Positions 24,965 to 36,483 of a stretch of DNA of 64,000 nt are shown here, in pieces. Position numbers and translations under genes: made by a program. Position 1 is the stretch's first letter; every line of letters starts with the position of its first letter. Location: assembly GCA_025201345.1 (NCBI GenBank), contig JAIXMG010000009.1, forward strand, positions 806,001 to 870,000, given 5' to 3'. Source of the DNA: Thamnidium elegans (lineage: Eukaryota; Mucoromycota; Mucoromycetes; Mucorales; Mucoraceae). Under the pieces are notes generated by a model. That model was not told where the DNA came from and did not search any database. It was given only the letters and a program-made list of their open reading frames with translations.

Positions 24965-26794
24965 TTAAAGAAGAAATTGTGTATCAATACCATGCGTAAA
25001 GTCGTACATAACAATTTTACCCAAATTTGAACAGCATACAATTCTTCCGTAATCAAATTGTAAGTTTAGTATTCTTCCATGAACCAATTGATTATAGCTC
25101 TTTAATAATTTTCCATCTTGCAAATTCCAGATTTTTAAACTTCCATCGTAACTACCACTGACTATACGCTGTGATTTACCGTCTAGTTGTAACGTACGCA
25201 CTAAATCAGTATGGCCCTCAAGCATGTGAAGACATTTTCCCGTCTCGGCACACCATACCCGAATCGATTGATCACTGGATCCACTAATAATATATTGCCC
25301 ATCGTATTCTACGCATGCAATACCTCGACTATGTGAGTCTAATGTTTTTATACAAACACCTGTATGCTATATTATTATATATTAGTTTTTAAAGCACATA
25401 TTAAAAAAAATAAAGTTATTACAATATCCCAGATTTTAATTGTTCGATCACCAGAGGCGGATACAATTTTATCATTCTTGAATTGTACTGCATTTACAGC
25501 AGCTCGGTGACCTCTTAAAGTCATTTCAAGTGTACCCTTTTCTAAATTCCAAATACGTACAGTACGATCTTTTGAACAACTGACAACGATATTTCCCAAC
25601 AACTTGACATTTAAAACACTTTCACCATGTCCAACAAACGATTTAATTTTAGCACCAGTATGAATATCCCAAACAATCAAGGTACTATCACTACTACCCG
25701 TTATCAAGTACCTATGATCAAACTGTAAACACAAAACACTACCCGAATGTCCTTCCAATGTAAACTTTAATCTACCAGTCTTGATATCCCACACCTTTAG
25801 ATTTCTATCTCTACTTCCAGTGACCAAGATGGAATGATCAAATTGAAGACAATATATACCTCCGTTATGTTGTGTTTCGTCCATCAGTAATGCATTTTCA
25901 TGGTGTGAAGGTGGAAACTGCTTTACTTTACATTTACCTTCTTTCCATCTCTTTTCAATTGTATGACGGTTACGATAAAGTCGTTTCCAGTTTATAAATC
26001 TGGTATCAAATGTCTCTTTATAGTGAAAGATAGCACTTTCATCATATTTCACGTGTCTTCGAGGAGAGGGTCTATTTAAAAAGGGGCGTTCAACAACGAG
26101 GTGTGATAAAAGTTCTTTACTGCTGCAAGGTTGAGATCTAGAAGGATAAACTTGTGTAGGTCTTATAGTTAAACTACTACTACTACTACTACTACTGGAA
26201 GAAGCTTGGTTGGATGAGATAAGATTACTACTTTGACTGGTATTGTATATATTACTACTATGTGTCGCACTTTTACTAGGCGATTGATTGTTCCGTAATA
26301 ATTTATCAAAGAATAAATCAGTTGATCTTTTAAACGGTTTTAATCTAGCAGTAGGAGCACCAGGCATAGTAGGTAAAGTAGTTGGGTCGTATAAAGTGGC
26401 AGTTGTTCTGGCTAAGGCTATACTAGAGGATAAGGAAGTTTTGGTTGGTTTGTTTGTCAGGTAGTCAAAGATGGACTCTTTATTTGATTTCCAACCTACA
26501 GAATAAAATAAATCTTTCCATACTAATTGATCTTCACTAGCTTGTTTCCACTGCTTGGATACTCTTGACATACAGGTTAATGCACTTATATCAAGGTAAT
26601 ATAATATTTCAGTTGTAATTTCATAAGGTAGATTCTATATATGATAAAAGTAAGTATTTACAGTTGGACTCTTTTTTCTATTTTAAGATTTTTTAACGTA
26701 CAGATATAAAATCACGATGTAACAATGGTGATAATCTATCGACAACATTTAATGTTTTTGAAATAGGTATGCATAATAAAAGTTGATATGCGAA

Positions 26795-26828
<34 letters not shown>

Positions 26829-27045
26829 CAGTGCGAGGTGAATACATGTTTTTTATGCACAAAACGGGGTTGTCAAGTTATTACCTGCTTTTTGATCATC
26901 AGTCCATTTCTTCATAAAGTATGGCTCATCAAACCTTTGCTCAACATAACCTTCGTCTGTTTCTGAACTTGAAAATATAAGTAAAATTTATTTCTAATGA
27001 GCGTCTTTTTTATTTATTTTTACCAGCAGTTTTATGATGACTCAT
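24965..27045 (-). CDS. F-box/WD40 SCF substrate adaptor, beta-TrCP-like
   Basis: Substrate-recognition subunit of an SCF ubiquitin ligase. Five exons (27045-27024, 26962-26885, 26796-26702, 26634-25423, 25366-24965) encode 602 aa. The F-box (about residues 65-110) reads NLPYEITTEILYYLDISALT then VSKQWKQASEDQLVWKDLF. A Ser/Thr-rich linker leads to seven WD40 repeats from about residue 320 to the C-terminus, a full propeller. Repeat cores such as GHRAAVNAVQF, IVSASGDRTIKIWDI, GIACVEYDGQYIISGSSD and RIVSGSYDGSLKIWNL are strikingly like animal beta-TrCP, with Met30/Pof1 as alternative fungal relatives. The first exon is only 22 nt. Intron 2 carries a T run on the plus strand at 26798-26826. Confidence 0.9.
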
Positions 27046-27164
27046 TATATAGTAGAGATGAAGAAGAAGAAGAAGAAATGTATTAATCAAGAAAAAAAAA
27101 AAAAAAGAAAAGAAAAAAAAAAAAAAAAAAAGGGAGTCGTGTGACATCATATTAATTTTTTTAT

Positions 27165-27614
27165 TTACCAACCTAATAACTTTTCTCTTAATTTATCAAA
27201 TAGTTTTTGATCCTTATTGTTATCATGTTGAATCTTTTCTAGGTCAGATTCTGTATTATTAAAGATGTTCATAAAACCGGAGGGCTTTTTATACAAGTCA
27301 GCTGATTCACTAATACGTTGGTAACGCAAGTATTCAACTTCTTGAGCTCTTTCATCCCAAGTAACACCCACCAAATGATCTTGATCAATATTCATACCGT
27401 TACATTCAATTGCCTTTAAAGCTGTCTCATGTAATACATAATCGAATATAATCCAGTTTCCTTGACATATATATGGTTTAGATAATTCTCCAAGATTGCT
27501 AAAATGCTTTACAATTTGTTCAAGATTATTTTGGTGGTATCCAAAAACTCTAACTCTTGTCTTTTTTGGTTGGAGCAAACTATGTATACATATAATTGTT
27601 AATTATATAAAGTT

Positions 27615-27652
<38 letters not shown>

Positions 27653-28697
27653 TTACTTTGTGTTACTAAAAGGTCTATACGCTTCATATTCTGTACTGGT
27701 ATCTGATCTACGTTGGAAATTACCTAATTGCGTAGAAGAATGTAATCCAACGTCTTTTAACGACTCGGTTGGTGGCTTTTGATTCTCTTCTTTCGCCAAG
27801 TTTTTATCAAATCCGTAAGGGATACTTCCTTTACTACTGAAAACTCCCGTTGTCTTTTTTAATAAACTATTGCTCCTAGCAGAAAAAAATATATGAGTAC
27901 CTTGGGTTTCATCTAGTATATATATATATATATATTACCCTGTTTCCTCATCTTCGGGTCCTCTCTTTTTAAAGGATAAGCTATTTGATGATTTATTATT
28001 TGTCGCAGCCTAATAATAATACATATATAATTTTAATAAAATTATAACATTCGTTTTTTTTGGGAATACTTACTGAGCTGGTATTATCAACAGCAATTAA
28101 ATAACTGGGTAAAGTAGTAATTCTTTCGTTAAATCCAGAAGTAGATAATGGTTCAGTGTTATTTAATTCTGATTTGGTACTAGTGTATGATTCCCTTATA
28201 TCATTTCCATGAAAAAAGTTGGCAGGTACAGTTGTACGCGTAATACGGTTAGGGGTGACAACAAAGTGTGGGACTTTATTATCCGGAAAGCAAGTGTCTA
28301 AACTCAAATAACTCGTTCCTTCTTGTTGTTGTTGTTGTTGCTGTTGTTGGTTATTTTGTGTGGGTTGCGTATTTTGTGCATTTTGGAATAAAGGATTGGG
28401 TTGAGAACCAAATACAGAAGGTGTAGTTGTTTGAGGACCAAATAAAGAAGTTGTTGTTGTAGGTTTAGGACCGAATAAAGAATTAGTAGGTGCCGATGTA
28501 GTTGTAACAGGTGTACTGAATGAAGATGTAGTACCACCGGTTAAAGGGTTGGCGGATTGGCCAAATGAAGGTGTTGATGAAGCAGCTGGTTGTGACCCAA
28601 ATAACGAATTGGTAGGTATTAATGTAGAACTGTCCGTGGTTGTGAGAGTACCAACGGAACCTCGTTTTTTGTTAGCTGTAGATGGTGTGCCAAACAT
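27165..28697 (-). CDS. Nup35/Nup53-family nucleoporin (MPPN/RRM domain)
   Basis: Structural nuclear-pore component linking the inner ring to the membrane. Four exons (28697-28074, 28009-27939, 27875-27657, 27579-27165) give 442 aa. The N-terminus is an FG-type region with repeated SLFG, SVFG and SFG motifs in Thr/Pro/Ser-rich sequence, then a Gln run. The conserved domain lies at about residues 305-400: KKTRVRVFGYHQNNLEQIVKH, WIIFDYVLHETALKAIECNG and LVGVTWDE match the Nup53/Nup35 RRM-like fold. An amphipathic C-terminus (KLFDKLREKLLGW) matches the membrane-binding end known in Nup53/Nup35. Intron 3 contains a 30-nt A run (27621-27650). Confidence 0.9.
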
Positions 28698-29102
28698 GTT
28701 TTTATGATCAAAAAGAAGAACAACAGAGAAAAAAATTTCTTTTTAGGTGCGTTTTTTTTATTATTATTATTTCGCTAATTAAAAAAAATAAGCGTGACGC
28801 AGTTTTATGGTGTGTTTTTTGAAATGGTGTCAAGAAAGTGTTACAATTATTACAATGAAACTGTTTAAGGATACTTTCTTTTAAAAAGAATGGTAAAACA
28901 CGCATGGGTTTCTACTTTTATACATAAAAAAAACCACCCTTCAACAGGACTTTTTATTTGTATTCTATTATCATATTGTATATATATATAAAAAGAAAGC
29001 TGGGGAATGTAAATACGCGCAGAACTATTTACAAAAAAAAAAGTGCTCTCGATGTATATTTGTTATTCGAGAGCTACATATATTTTAAAAAAAGGTATTT
29101 TT
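28698..29102. other. Intergenic spacer
   Basis: About 400 bp between the 5' end of the nucleoporin gene and the 3' end of the RlmN-like gene, both on the minus strand. AT-rich; nothing recognisable. Confidence 0.6.
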
Positions 29103-30461
29103 CTATCTGGCTTTGTTCATTTCCGAACTCTTTAATTGACCACAAGCTGCCATAATATCTATATATTTTTTTCCGCGCACACAATTAGTATTTCTATGCA
29201 CTAAATAAAAATATCAAAAATGCTTTATACCTTGTCCTCTAGGTCTACGGATAGTACAATGAATACCACCTTGCACAACAACTTGAGCGAATCTTTCAAT
29301 ATGATCCATCTTTGTGGATTCGTATCCACTTCCAGGCCAAGGATTAAAAGGACTACATATTTTGTATGTAAGATTCTAGTCATATGCACTCCCTTTTATA
29401 TATAAATATACTTACATCAAGTTGACATGAGCTGGTAATTGCTTTAATAGTTTGACCATAAGACGAGCATCTGATAAAGAATCATTGACATGGTCCAACA
29501 TAACATACTCAAATGTAATTCTCCTACCTCTATTTCCCATATGATGCGCATACGACTTACAAGCTTCCAACACCATCTCTAACGGAAAAGTTTTGTTTAA
29601 AGGAACCAACATATCTCTTAGTGTGTTATTGGTAGCATGTAACGAAATAGCCAAGGAAACACCCAATTCAGTTGCAATCTTTGGTATTAAAGGTACTACG
29701 CCTGAAGTAGAAATAGTAATCTTTGGTTTGGACCAATTTAACCCTTGTACGTCGGTCAAGATCTTAACGGCTTTGCTGACATGTTTCCAATTATAAAGTG
29801 GTTCACCTTGACCCATAAATACCATATTCGAAACAGTCTTTCGCTTTTCGTCTTGAAATGGAAAATCGCCACTGCTTTTAGCGGCAATCATGTACTGACC
29901 TACAATCTCGGCAGAGGTCAAACTACGTTCTAACTTTTGTGTGCCTGTATGACAAAAGGTGCATTTTAATGAACAGCCGATTTGAGAGGATACACAAAGT
30001 GTAGATCGCTTTTGTTCGGGGATAATGACAGTTTCAACAATAGCTTTTGGGTCTTGTTTAGTATTGAATCCAATTAAAAACTTTCGTGTATTATCTAGTG
30101 CAACTTTATCCAACTATTTTATAATAATAATGCAAAAAGTTAAAAAAATTATAATTCTATCTTATCAAGCTTTCTTTTTTTTTTTTTTTACCTTGACTTC
30201 TCCATAATTAATCTCGTATTTTCTACCAAGTTCGGCTCGTAAATCTTTAGACAAGTTGGGCATGTCAAAATCGGTATAACCCTTTTTATACATGAATTGC
30301 CAGATCTGTAACGGAGTGAATTTCTTGCTATGTTCTAAACCAGCCAACTCTTGCTGTAACTCTTCAAGAGTTAAACCGATCAAGTTGGTCTTTTTTGGTG
30401 AAGTAGAAGGTACTTTAAAGTTTCTAACTAATGAAGAATAAGATCTTATTGTTCTTTGCAT
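29103..30461 (-). CDS. RlmN-type radical-SAM RNA methyltransferase, probably mitochondrial
   Basis: Enzyme that in bacteria makes 2-methyladenosine in 23S rRNA (A2503) and some tRNAs. Four exons (30461-30192, 30113-29416, 29352-29231, 29158-29103) give 381 aa. The N-terminus (MQRTIRSYSSLVRNFKV) looks like a mitochondrial presequence, followed by the RlmN helical domain. The radical-SAM cluster motif is GCSLKCTFCHTG (Cys137, 141, 144). Further RlmN landmarks are MGQGEPLYNW, ITISTSGVVP, LAISLHA and PFNPWPG. The C-terminal GIHCTIRRPRGQ and AACGQL contain Cys369, equivalent to the methyl-carrier cysteine. All catalytic elements look intact. The CHTGTQ variant after the cluster is typical of alphaproteobacterial RlmN. 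Introns show it is a resident nuclear gene. Confidence 0.9.
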
Positions 30462-31852
30462 AGTTGTTTTTAACAGTTAGATCTAAAAGAAAGATATAAA
30501 AAAAGAGTTTTTAATTTTTGCTGGGGGATTAAAATTTTGGACCCAGCCTAAGCCTTGAAAAAATAAGTCACCAGACTCGCTGAGAGAACCCAAGTTACTT
30601 GAGTTTTAAAGGTATTTCCACTACAGAGAATGAGAAGAGTTTTTTTTTTTTTTACCTGCAGTCACCTGAATCCATTCTTGTAGTTCAAGCAAATAAATAA
30701 GGGTTCGCGTACCGGAATAACTTCCTCCAGCTATAGTTCCGTACGTGCGTCAAGCACACACACTAATAGAAGGAAGAGATTTCACCCTCAAGTAACGAAA
30801 AACTAAAAACTTTTTTTTACAATACAAAGGCGCTACTAAGAAACCATACATATAAATATCATCAGTATAAGAAGAGAAGTCATACAATATATTATATATG
30901 TATTAATATAAAGATCATCAGTTAAAGTATATGTATCCTTACCATATATTATTACGTTTAGAGAAAAGAAAAAAAGGGAACAAAATTAGTTTATTTATAT
31001 TTAATTGTGATATGTTATTGTTGTCAGTTTCATTGTATTTGACCCACACTGGAATAAATATACAACAAGCTTAATAACAGCTCTCATACTCTTGTTCGAA
31101 ATATTTTTTTTAAAAAAGATATTTTCGAATGCAAAACGATATTTCGAGGATGCTTCGCAGGAATTATTTTAGCTTCAAATTTTTTGTTAGAGTCCAGAGT
31201 TTGATTAAGTGGATTATCCATGATAAAATAAACCCTTTGAGATTCTCGTACTCGTTTATAATACCATCAGACATGTTATTAATAAACTTTAAGTAAACTT
31301 TTAATCTACAATTTTTTTTTAATAAAAATACTATTATTATCGGTTTAAACGACTTAAAATATTGGTATATTTCTATGTACCAAGACTTATATATGTAACA
31401 AAACATCATAACGTACCATTTTCCTTGTTGACTCTCACCTTTACAGCCGGAAGAGCTTTTTATGCCCAGTAAGAACTTTTTTAGGCTTAGGAAAAGGATT
31501 AACCTTTATTTATTGGTTTAAATTGGTTTCCGCCAGAATTTTTTTGATTGGGTTAGCCACCTTTGTGGTCAAAACAGTAACTGCAGTGATGATTGGAATT
31601 AAAATGTTTTTATTGACACCAAAAGGTGGTATTTTAAACTGTTTGTGGCTGTATAATTGGTTTTTTTATCATCTCCTTTTTATTCCTCCCCTTTCCTATT
31701 GAGAGGAGTACATGATTTTTTTTTATAAAGTAGCAGTAAAATAATAATAATAAAAAAAGCATTTGTTTAATAACCATATTTGATGTTTATTACTTTATAG
31801 GAGACGTCCCAAAAAAAAAAAAAAAAAAATAGAGTTATTATTATAAAAACTT
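30462..31852. other. Gene-free AT-rich intergenic region
   Basis: About 1.4 kb between the start of the RlmN-like gene and the stop of the zinc-finger gene. Open frames are short and featureless. No RNA gene or mobile element recognised. Confidence 0.6.
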
Positions 31853-32943
31853 TTAAATAAAATTTGAAAAAGTACTATTATTACTATTAAAATGATGAAG
31901 ATGTTGTTGATGAATATTTGATTGCTTTGATGGTTTGTTGCTAGGTTCCTTGTTACCAGTGTTACTGTGTCGATGGATACGAATATGTTGGTTCAAATTA
32001 TCTGATCTTGAAAAGCGTTTATTACAACTTTGGTAAGGGCATTCGAATGCTACGATAAAAAAGTTAATTATATAAATACAAACAAGTAAATAAAGCAAAA
32101 ACAAAACTTACGTTTCTCTAAGGTATGAATAGATCGAATATGCCTTTTAAGATGCTCGGACCGTTTGAATACTTTACCGCAGGCATCAACTTTACATGTA
32201 AACATACGAGAATTACAACCTGGAATATTAGAGACTCGACGTCCTCTTGAACGAGGTGTTTTCTTAATTTTATTATTAGCAGCAGCAGAAGCAGAAGCAG
32301 CAGGATTTGTAGCAGTTGGGGATGAAATTACATTATTAGGTGAAGGATAATTATCTTTTAAGATGAGAGGAGGAGATACAGGAGTAACAGGGCGAGAAAT
32401 ATTCTTGTTAATTGAAATATTATTATTCATAGAAGAAGGAAAATGCATCATAGAATTGCGATGAAAGATAGTATTATTATTATTTTGACTAGAAGAAGAA
32501 AAGTTTTTTTGATGTGGATCATAATAATGAATTTGTTGTTGTTGCTGATGATGATGTTGTTGCTGTTGTTGTTGTTGTCTGTCCATCATCATAGGATGAT
32601 ACATGGTTCCTTTTGTTTGAATATCAACATAGATTGGATCGATAAAGGATGTAACTGAAACTGGACTAACTGATGATGAAGGTGGTGTATCTTGTTGAAT
32701 ATATTCTTCACTATCATTTGAAGGTGATGAATTAGTTGCCATGTAACAAGGATCTGCGTCTGATAGCATACTTGTGTAACTGAATCTTCTGCTATGTTGT
32801 TGTTGTTGCTGTTGTCTCTTTATGAATTGATTATAATCATTATTAGAATGCTGTTCCTGTATTTGTTGTAATTGTTGTTGTTGTTGTTGTGTAAGTGTAT
32901 TAGGATTAATAAATCTTTGTTGCATACAAGAAGGTGAAGCCAT
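31853..32943 (-). CDS. Msn2-type C2H2 zinc-finger transcription factor
   Basis: Nuclear DNA-binding protein of 342 aa from two exons (32943-32112, 32049-31853). Most of it is low complexity with several Gln, Asn, His and Ser runs. A basic PRSRGRR stretch precedes two C-terminal C2H2 fingers: Cys250/255-His268/273 and Cys281/286-His299/303, joined by a TLEKPF linker created at the splice junction. The recognition helices RSEHLKRH and RSDNLNQH are the same type as in yeast Msn2/Msn4 and Com2, which bind the stress-response element AGGGG. Unlike Msn2, both fingers have four residues between the cysteines. A STRE-like target is inferred from the helices; the biological signal is unknown. Confidence 0.85.
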
Positions 32944-33546
32944 TATATATTTATTTTATACTATATATATATATATATATATAAAAGAGAAGAAGATTTT
33001 TATTTGAAATAAAAAAGATAAAAGGTATTTATAACCAAAAAAAAAAAATTAAACTTGTTATTTAAGGATAATGTAATTTCTATTTTAAGTGATGGATAGA
33101 GAGAGAGAGACAACAAAGGGAGTCCAATTTAGAATATTATGCAAAAAAGAGCCAAAGTGGGAATCGAGGCTAAAACGTCAATAATTATAAAAACACGAGT
33201 TCCAGGGCTTTATTGTATAGGGGAAATTTATTTATTTGCGTTAAGGAGCCTGTTCTTGATTCGCTAAATATTTTTTCCTTTTTTTTTTTTACTAAAAACA
33301 GTGGGAAAAACTGCTTCTGGAAAAAAACAAGTAAATTTTTTTTTTTACCTGCAAAAAAAAAAACCTCCTTTCCCTCTAGTAAAAACTCGATCTCTCTCTT
33401 TTTTTTTTTTTTTTTTTAATTGTTAATTGTTTAGAAAAGTAAATTTAACAAGCAACAAAAAAAAACTTCAAAAGAAATAAAACTAATCAAAAACTATTAT
33501 TTTGGTCTTTTTTATTACGATTATTATTATTTTGCATAAATGCTAG
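32944..33546. other. Divergent intergenic region
   Basis: About 600 bp shared by the diverging zinc-finger and SAM/HMG genes. It has a TA microsatellite at about 32962-32982, GA-rich sequence at about 33098-33110 and T runs. No gene seen. Confidence 0.6.
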
Positions 33547-34494
33547 ATGGTCAGTAATACACATGACGACATAGATCAAGTACGAGACTTCCTTGCACGA
33601 TACAATTTAGCACGATACTTTGAAGTATTTGTACAAGAAGGTTTCGACAGGTTATTATCAGTAAGTATTTCTTTTTTCTTTTTTTTTTTTTTTTTGGAAA
33701 AGATAAATTAATCTTTTTTCTCCTCTAAAATTGTTTATCTTAACTTCTCTCCTCCCCCTTTCTTTTTTTATAGTTGTTTGATATTACTGAAACAGATTTA
33801 ATATCTTTACATGTTAAACGTGGGCATAGACGAGTAGGTATTGTGTGACAATTTTGATAGTTTTTTTTATCTTAGTGTGTTTCTTTTTATATGTCATTTT
33901 ACAAACAATCCTTTTTCTTCTTTTGTGCGTAAAATAGTTACTTCAAAGGGCGATTGCTACTGCTCGTGGTATTCCTTTATCTACGCCCATTTTAATAAAT
34001 TATGGATATGATGAACCAGGTAAAATTGATTTTTCTCCTCTTTATATATATATATATATATATATGATAATAATAATATACATTTTAGGTATTTCACATA
34101 TGCCTAAACCAGGAACTCAATATGATTGTTATTCTCGACGTAGTCCGAAACCATATGTCAATTATCGAAAAAGAAAACAATACATACCTTCCAAACCCGT
34201 ATTGGCGTTTGATAAATTTTTAAATGAATTAAAAACAGAGTTTACTACCAAGAGTCCAACCGCTGTTATTTCAATGGCGTATGAAAGGTGGAACATGTTG
34301 GGTCCGTTTGAAAAAGAAAAGTATGAAAGGTTAGCGTTACACGCTAATTCAGATTATGTAATGCGAACCCCTGCTATGAGTGAACGAGACAAGGTAAATA
34401 TACATATATTTTTTTTATCTGCGTATATACATGTATATACATAGTTAGTAATACATAGGTGTTACAGAATTATCATGATTTAGAATCGCCTTGA
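33547..34494 (+). CDS. SAM-domain plus HMG-box protein
   Basis: 198 aa from five exons (33547-33660, 33774-33833, 33938-34019, 34089-34393, 34459-34494). The N-terminal 70 residues form a SAM domain: VRDFLARYNLARYFEVFVQ, LFDITETDLISL and GHRRLLQRAIATA. A basic linker (YCPYVNYRKRKQ-like, rich in Arg/Lys) leads to an HMG-box-like segment (about residues 115-170) with PVLAFDKFLNELK, AYERWNMLGPFEKEKYERLA. The pairing suggests a DNA-binding protein that oligomerises or docks through SAM. The last exon is weakly supported because two acceptors (34458 and 34467) both stay in frame. HMG-box genes define mating type in Mucoromycota, but the usual sex-locus neighbours are absent here. Confidence 0.75.
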
Positions 34495-34767
34495 TAGCTT
34501 TTCTTAAAAAAAAGGGTAGTTTAGCTTTTTGTAAGCTATTTAACTATCTGCAATTAGTGTATACTATACTACACGCCCTTTTAGTTATATATATATATAT
34601 AAAACGTACAACTGTTGATTTAAATTATCCATTGGTACACACTCACAAAAACAGAACTACCTACACACACAAAACACATTTTTTTAAAAAAAAATAAAAC
34701 ACATATCCTCGTCACAATTAAATCTTTTTTTTCTTCCTCTTTCTTTTTTTTTTCCTAAAGTAAAAAA

Positions 34768-35415
34768 ATGACAATATCAGTGACTTTATCGATTGGTTAT
34801 CTTACTGTTCCGTTTATTATCAAACATTCTATAAAGTCACTAGAGACAACTTCAGCGGAAGAAGAAGACGAAATATTAACCTCATGTCCACAATGGACGT
34901 TTGGCAACACTATTTGTATATCTAGTTTCGTACAATCACCACCCAACATATACCCCACGATTGAAAAACATGTACTTCAATTAGCTTCGCATGCCAATAC
35001 AGTTGAACGAGAAACACTATCCATCTTATCCAAATCATTTCAAACCGAAACAAATAACAAGCATAGTCACGGACTCGCATTTCTATCCAAGGATTTGCTA
35101 GCCATCTTATCCTGTACAGCACAAACCAATACATTTACGTTACAAATCGTTCAATACAATTCAAATACTAATCAAGTATCAAATCAAAAGAGTTATCAGG
35201 TTGAAAGCAATGATCATTTTTTGGATTTGGATATGACAGCGAAACCGTACGAGATTATGGAATTGTGTCGTGTCTGGCCTGGTTCTAAACAGACACTAGA
35301 GAAATTAGCCAAACAGGTTTATCAGACAGCTAGTTTGTACGGTTATTGGGATTATTGGCGTGTGTTTGAAGGGATTTGTGAAGGGCATCAGATTAATCCA
35401 AGGCAACTTTTGTGA
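34768..35415 (+). CDS. Unrecognised 215-aa protein, intronless
   Basis: A single open frame with an ATG preceded by a T/C-rich leader and AAA context, typical of neighbouring starts. It has no signal peptide and no clear membrane span. The first 60 residues contain a CPQWTFGNT patch. The middle is helical (HVLQLASHANTVERETLSIL). The C-terminal block is aromatic-rich (ELCRVWPGS, YGYWDYWRVFEGICEGHQ) and looks like a folded domain. I do not recognise the family. Length, start context and tight spacing to the next gene (109 bp) argue that it is real. Confidence 0.65.
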   Translation: MTISVTLSIGYLTVPFIIKHSIKSLETTSAEEEDEILTSCPQWTFGNTICISSFVQSPPNIYPTIEKHVLQLASHANTVERETLSILSKSFQTETNNKHSHGLAFLSKDLLAILSCTAQTNTFTLQIVQYNSNTNQVSNQKSYQVESNDHFLDLDMTAKPYEIMELCRVWPGSKQTLEKLAKQVYQTASLYGYWDYWRVFEGICEGHQINPRQLL

Positions 35416-35524
35416 AAAAAATATAAACGCGTTTTAATAAATTGCTGTCACAGAAAGTCAGTCCTATTTTTTTTTCTTCTTTTATCTCTCTTTTTTTCTA
35501 TCTTATTTTTTTACTTACGCGATC

Positions 35525-35600
35525 ATGGCAGATCAAAAGGCTTTGCAAGCGATTGAACGAATTGAAGAAGGTAAACTATAAAAAACAAGAAACTAAGTTT

Positions 35601-35650
<50 letters not shown>

Positions 35651-36411
35651 AAATTCCTTGTCTCCTTAGAAACCAAATGTAGTATTTGTACTTGTACCTA
35701 TTCCGATGCCCACTTATTAAACTGTGGTAAGTACATCAAGTACTCAAACAAGAGAGAAAGAGAGAGCGATGACTGATAACATTTAAAGGCCATACCTATT
35801 GTGGTAGCTGTATTCTAATGTGGCTTCAACAAAAAAAAAGTTGTCCAAAGTGTAGAGTACCTGCTATTCGCCAACCTGTGCCTGTACTTGCATTACAAAA
35901 CATATGTAAGGGAAACCATATATCTTTATTTTGTCAGTATTGACTTTTTTTTAAAAAAAAAAAAAGGTGATTTATTATGCCACGAGAATGCAAACAAGGA
36001 AAAGAAAATGTGTCGTGCTGATTGGGAAGAATTATATCCTATAGAGAACCAAGCCGGATATATTCGAGATGAAGATCAGGATGGAATTATGTAAGTTTTT
36101 TTCTAAGTACGCAACAATAAAAAAAAAGACGCATTTTTCTTATACGAGTGTATAATAGACATCGTTGCTCTAACTGTGGATGGGAACTGGACGAAGACAA
36201 TTATTGTGGAAACTGCATGATACATTATGATAATGGTAGTATTGTCAATGATAATGAGAGTGATTATAATATGCAGTCAGATGCAGGATCACATATGGAA
36301 CCAGAAGAAGATGAAGATTTAGATGATTTTGTTGTAGAGGATGGACAAGTAGATTATGAAGATGTGATACATGATAGTATATTAGATGAAGATGATGGTA
36401 TGTTCCCTTTT

Positions 36412-36483
<72 letters not shown>

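Noticed and set aside
29103..30461. Bacterial contamination as the source of RlmN
   Set aside because: The gene has three spliceosomal introns and host-like composition.
33547..34494. Mating-type (sex) locus
   Set aside because: The HMG box alone is not enough; the usual neighbours, an RNA helicase and a triose-phosphate transporter, are absent, and a SAM domain is not typical of sexM/sexP.
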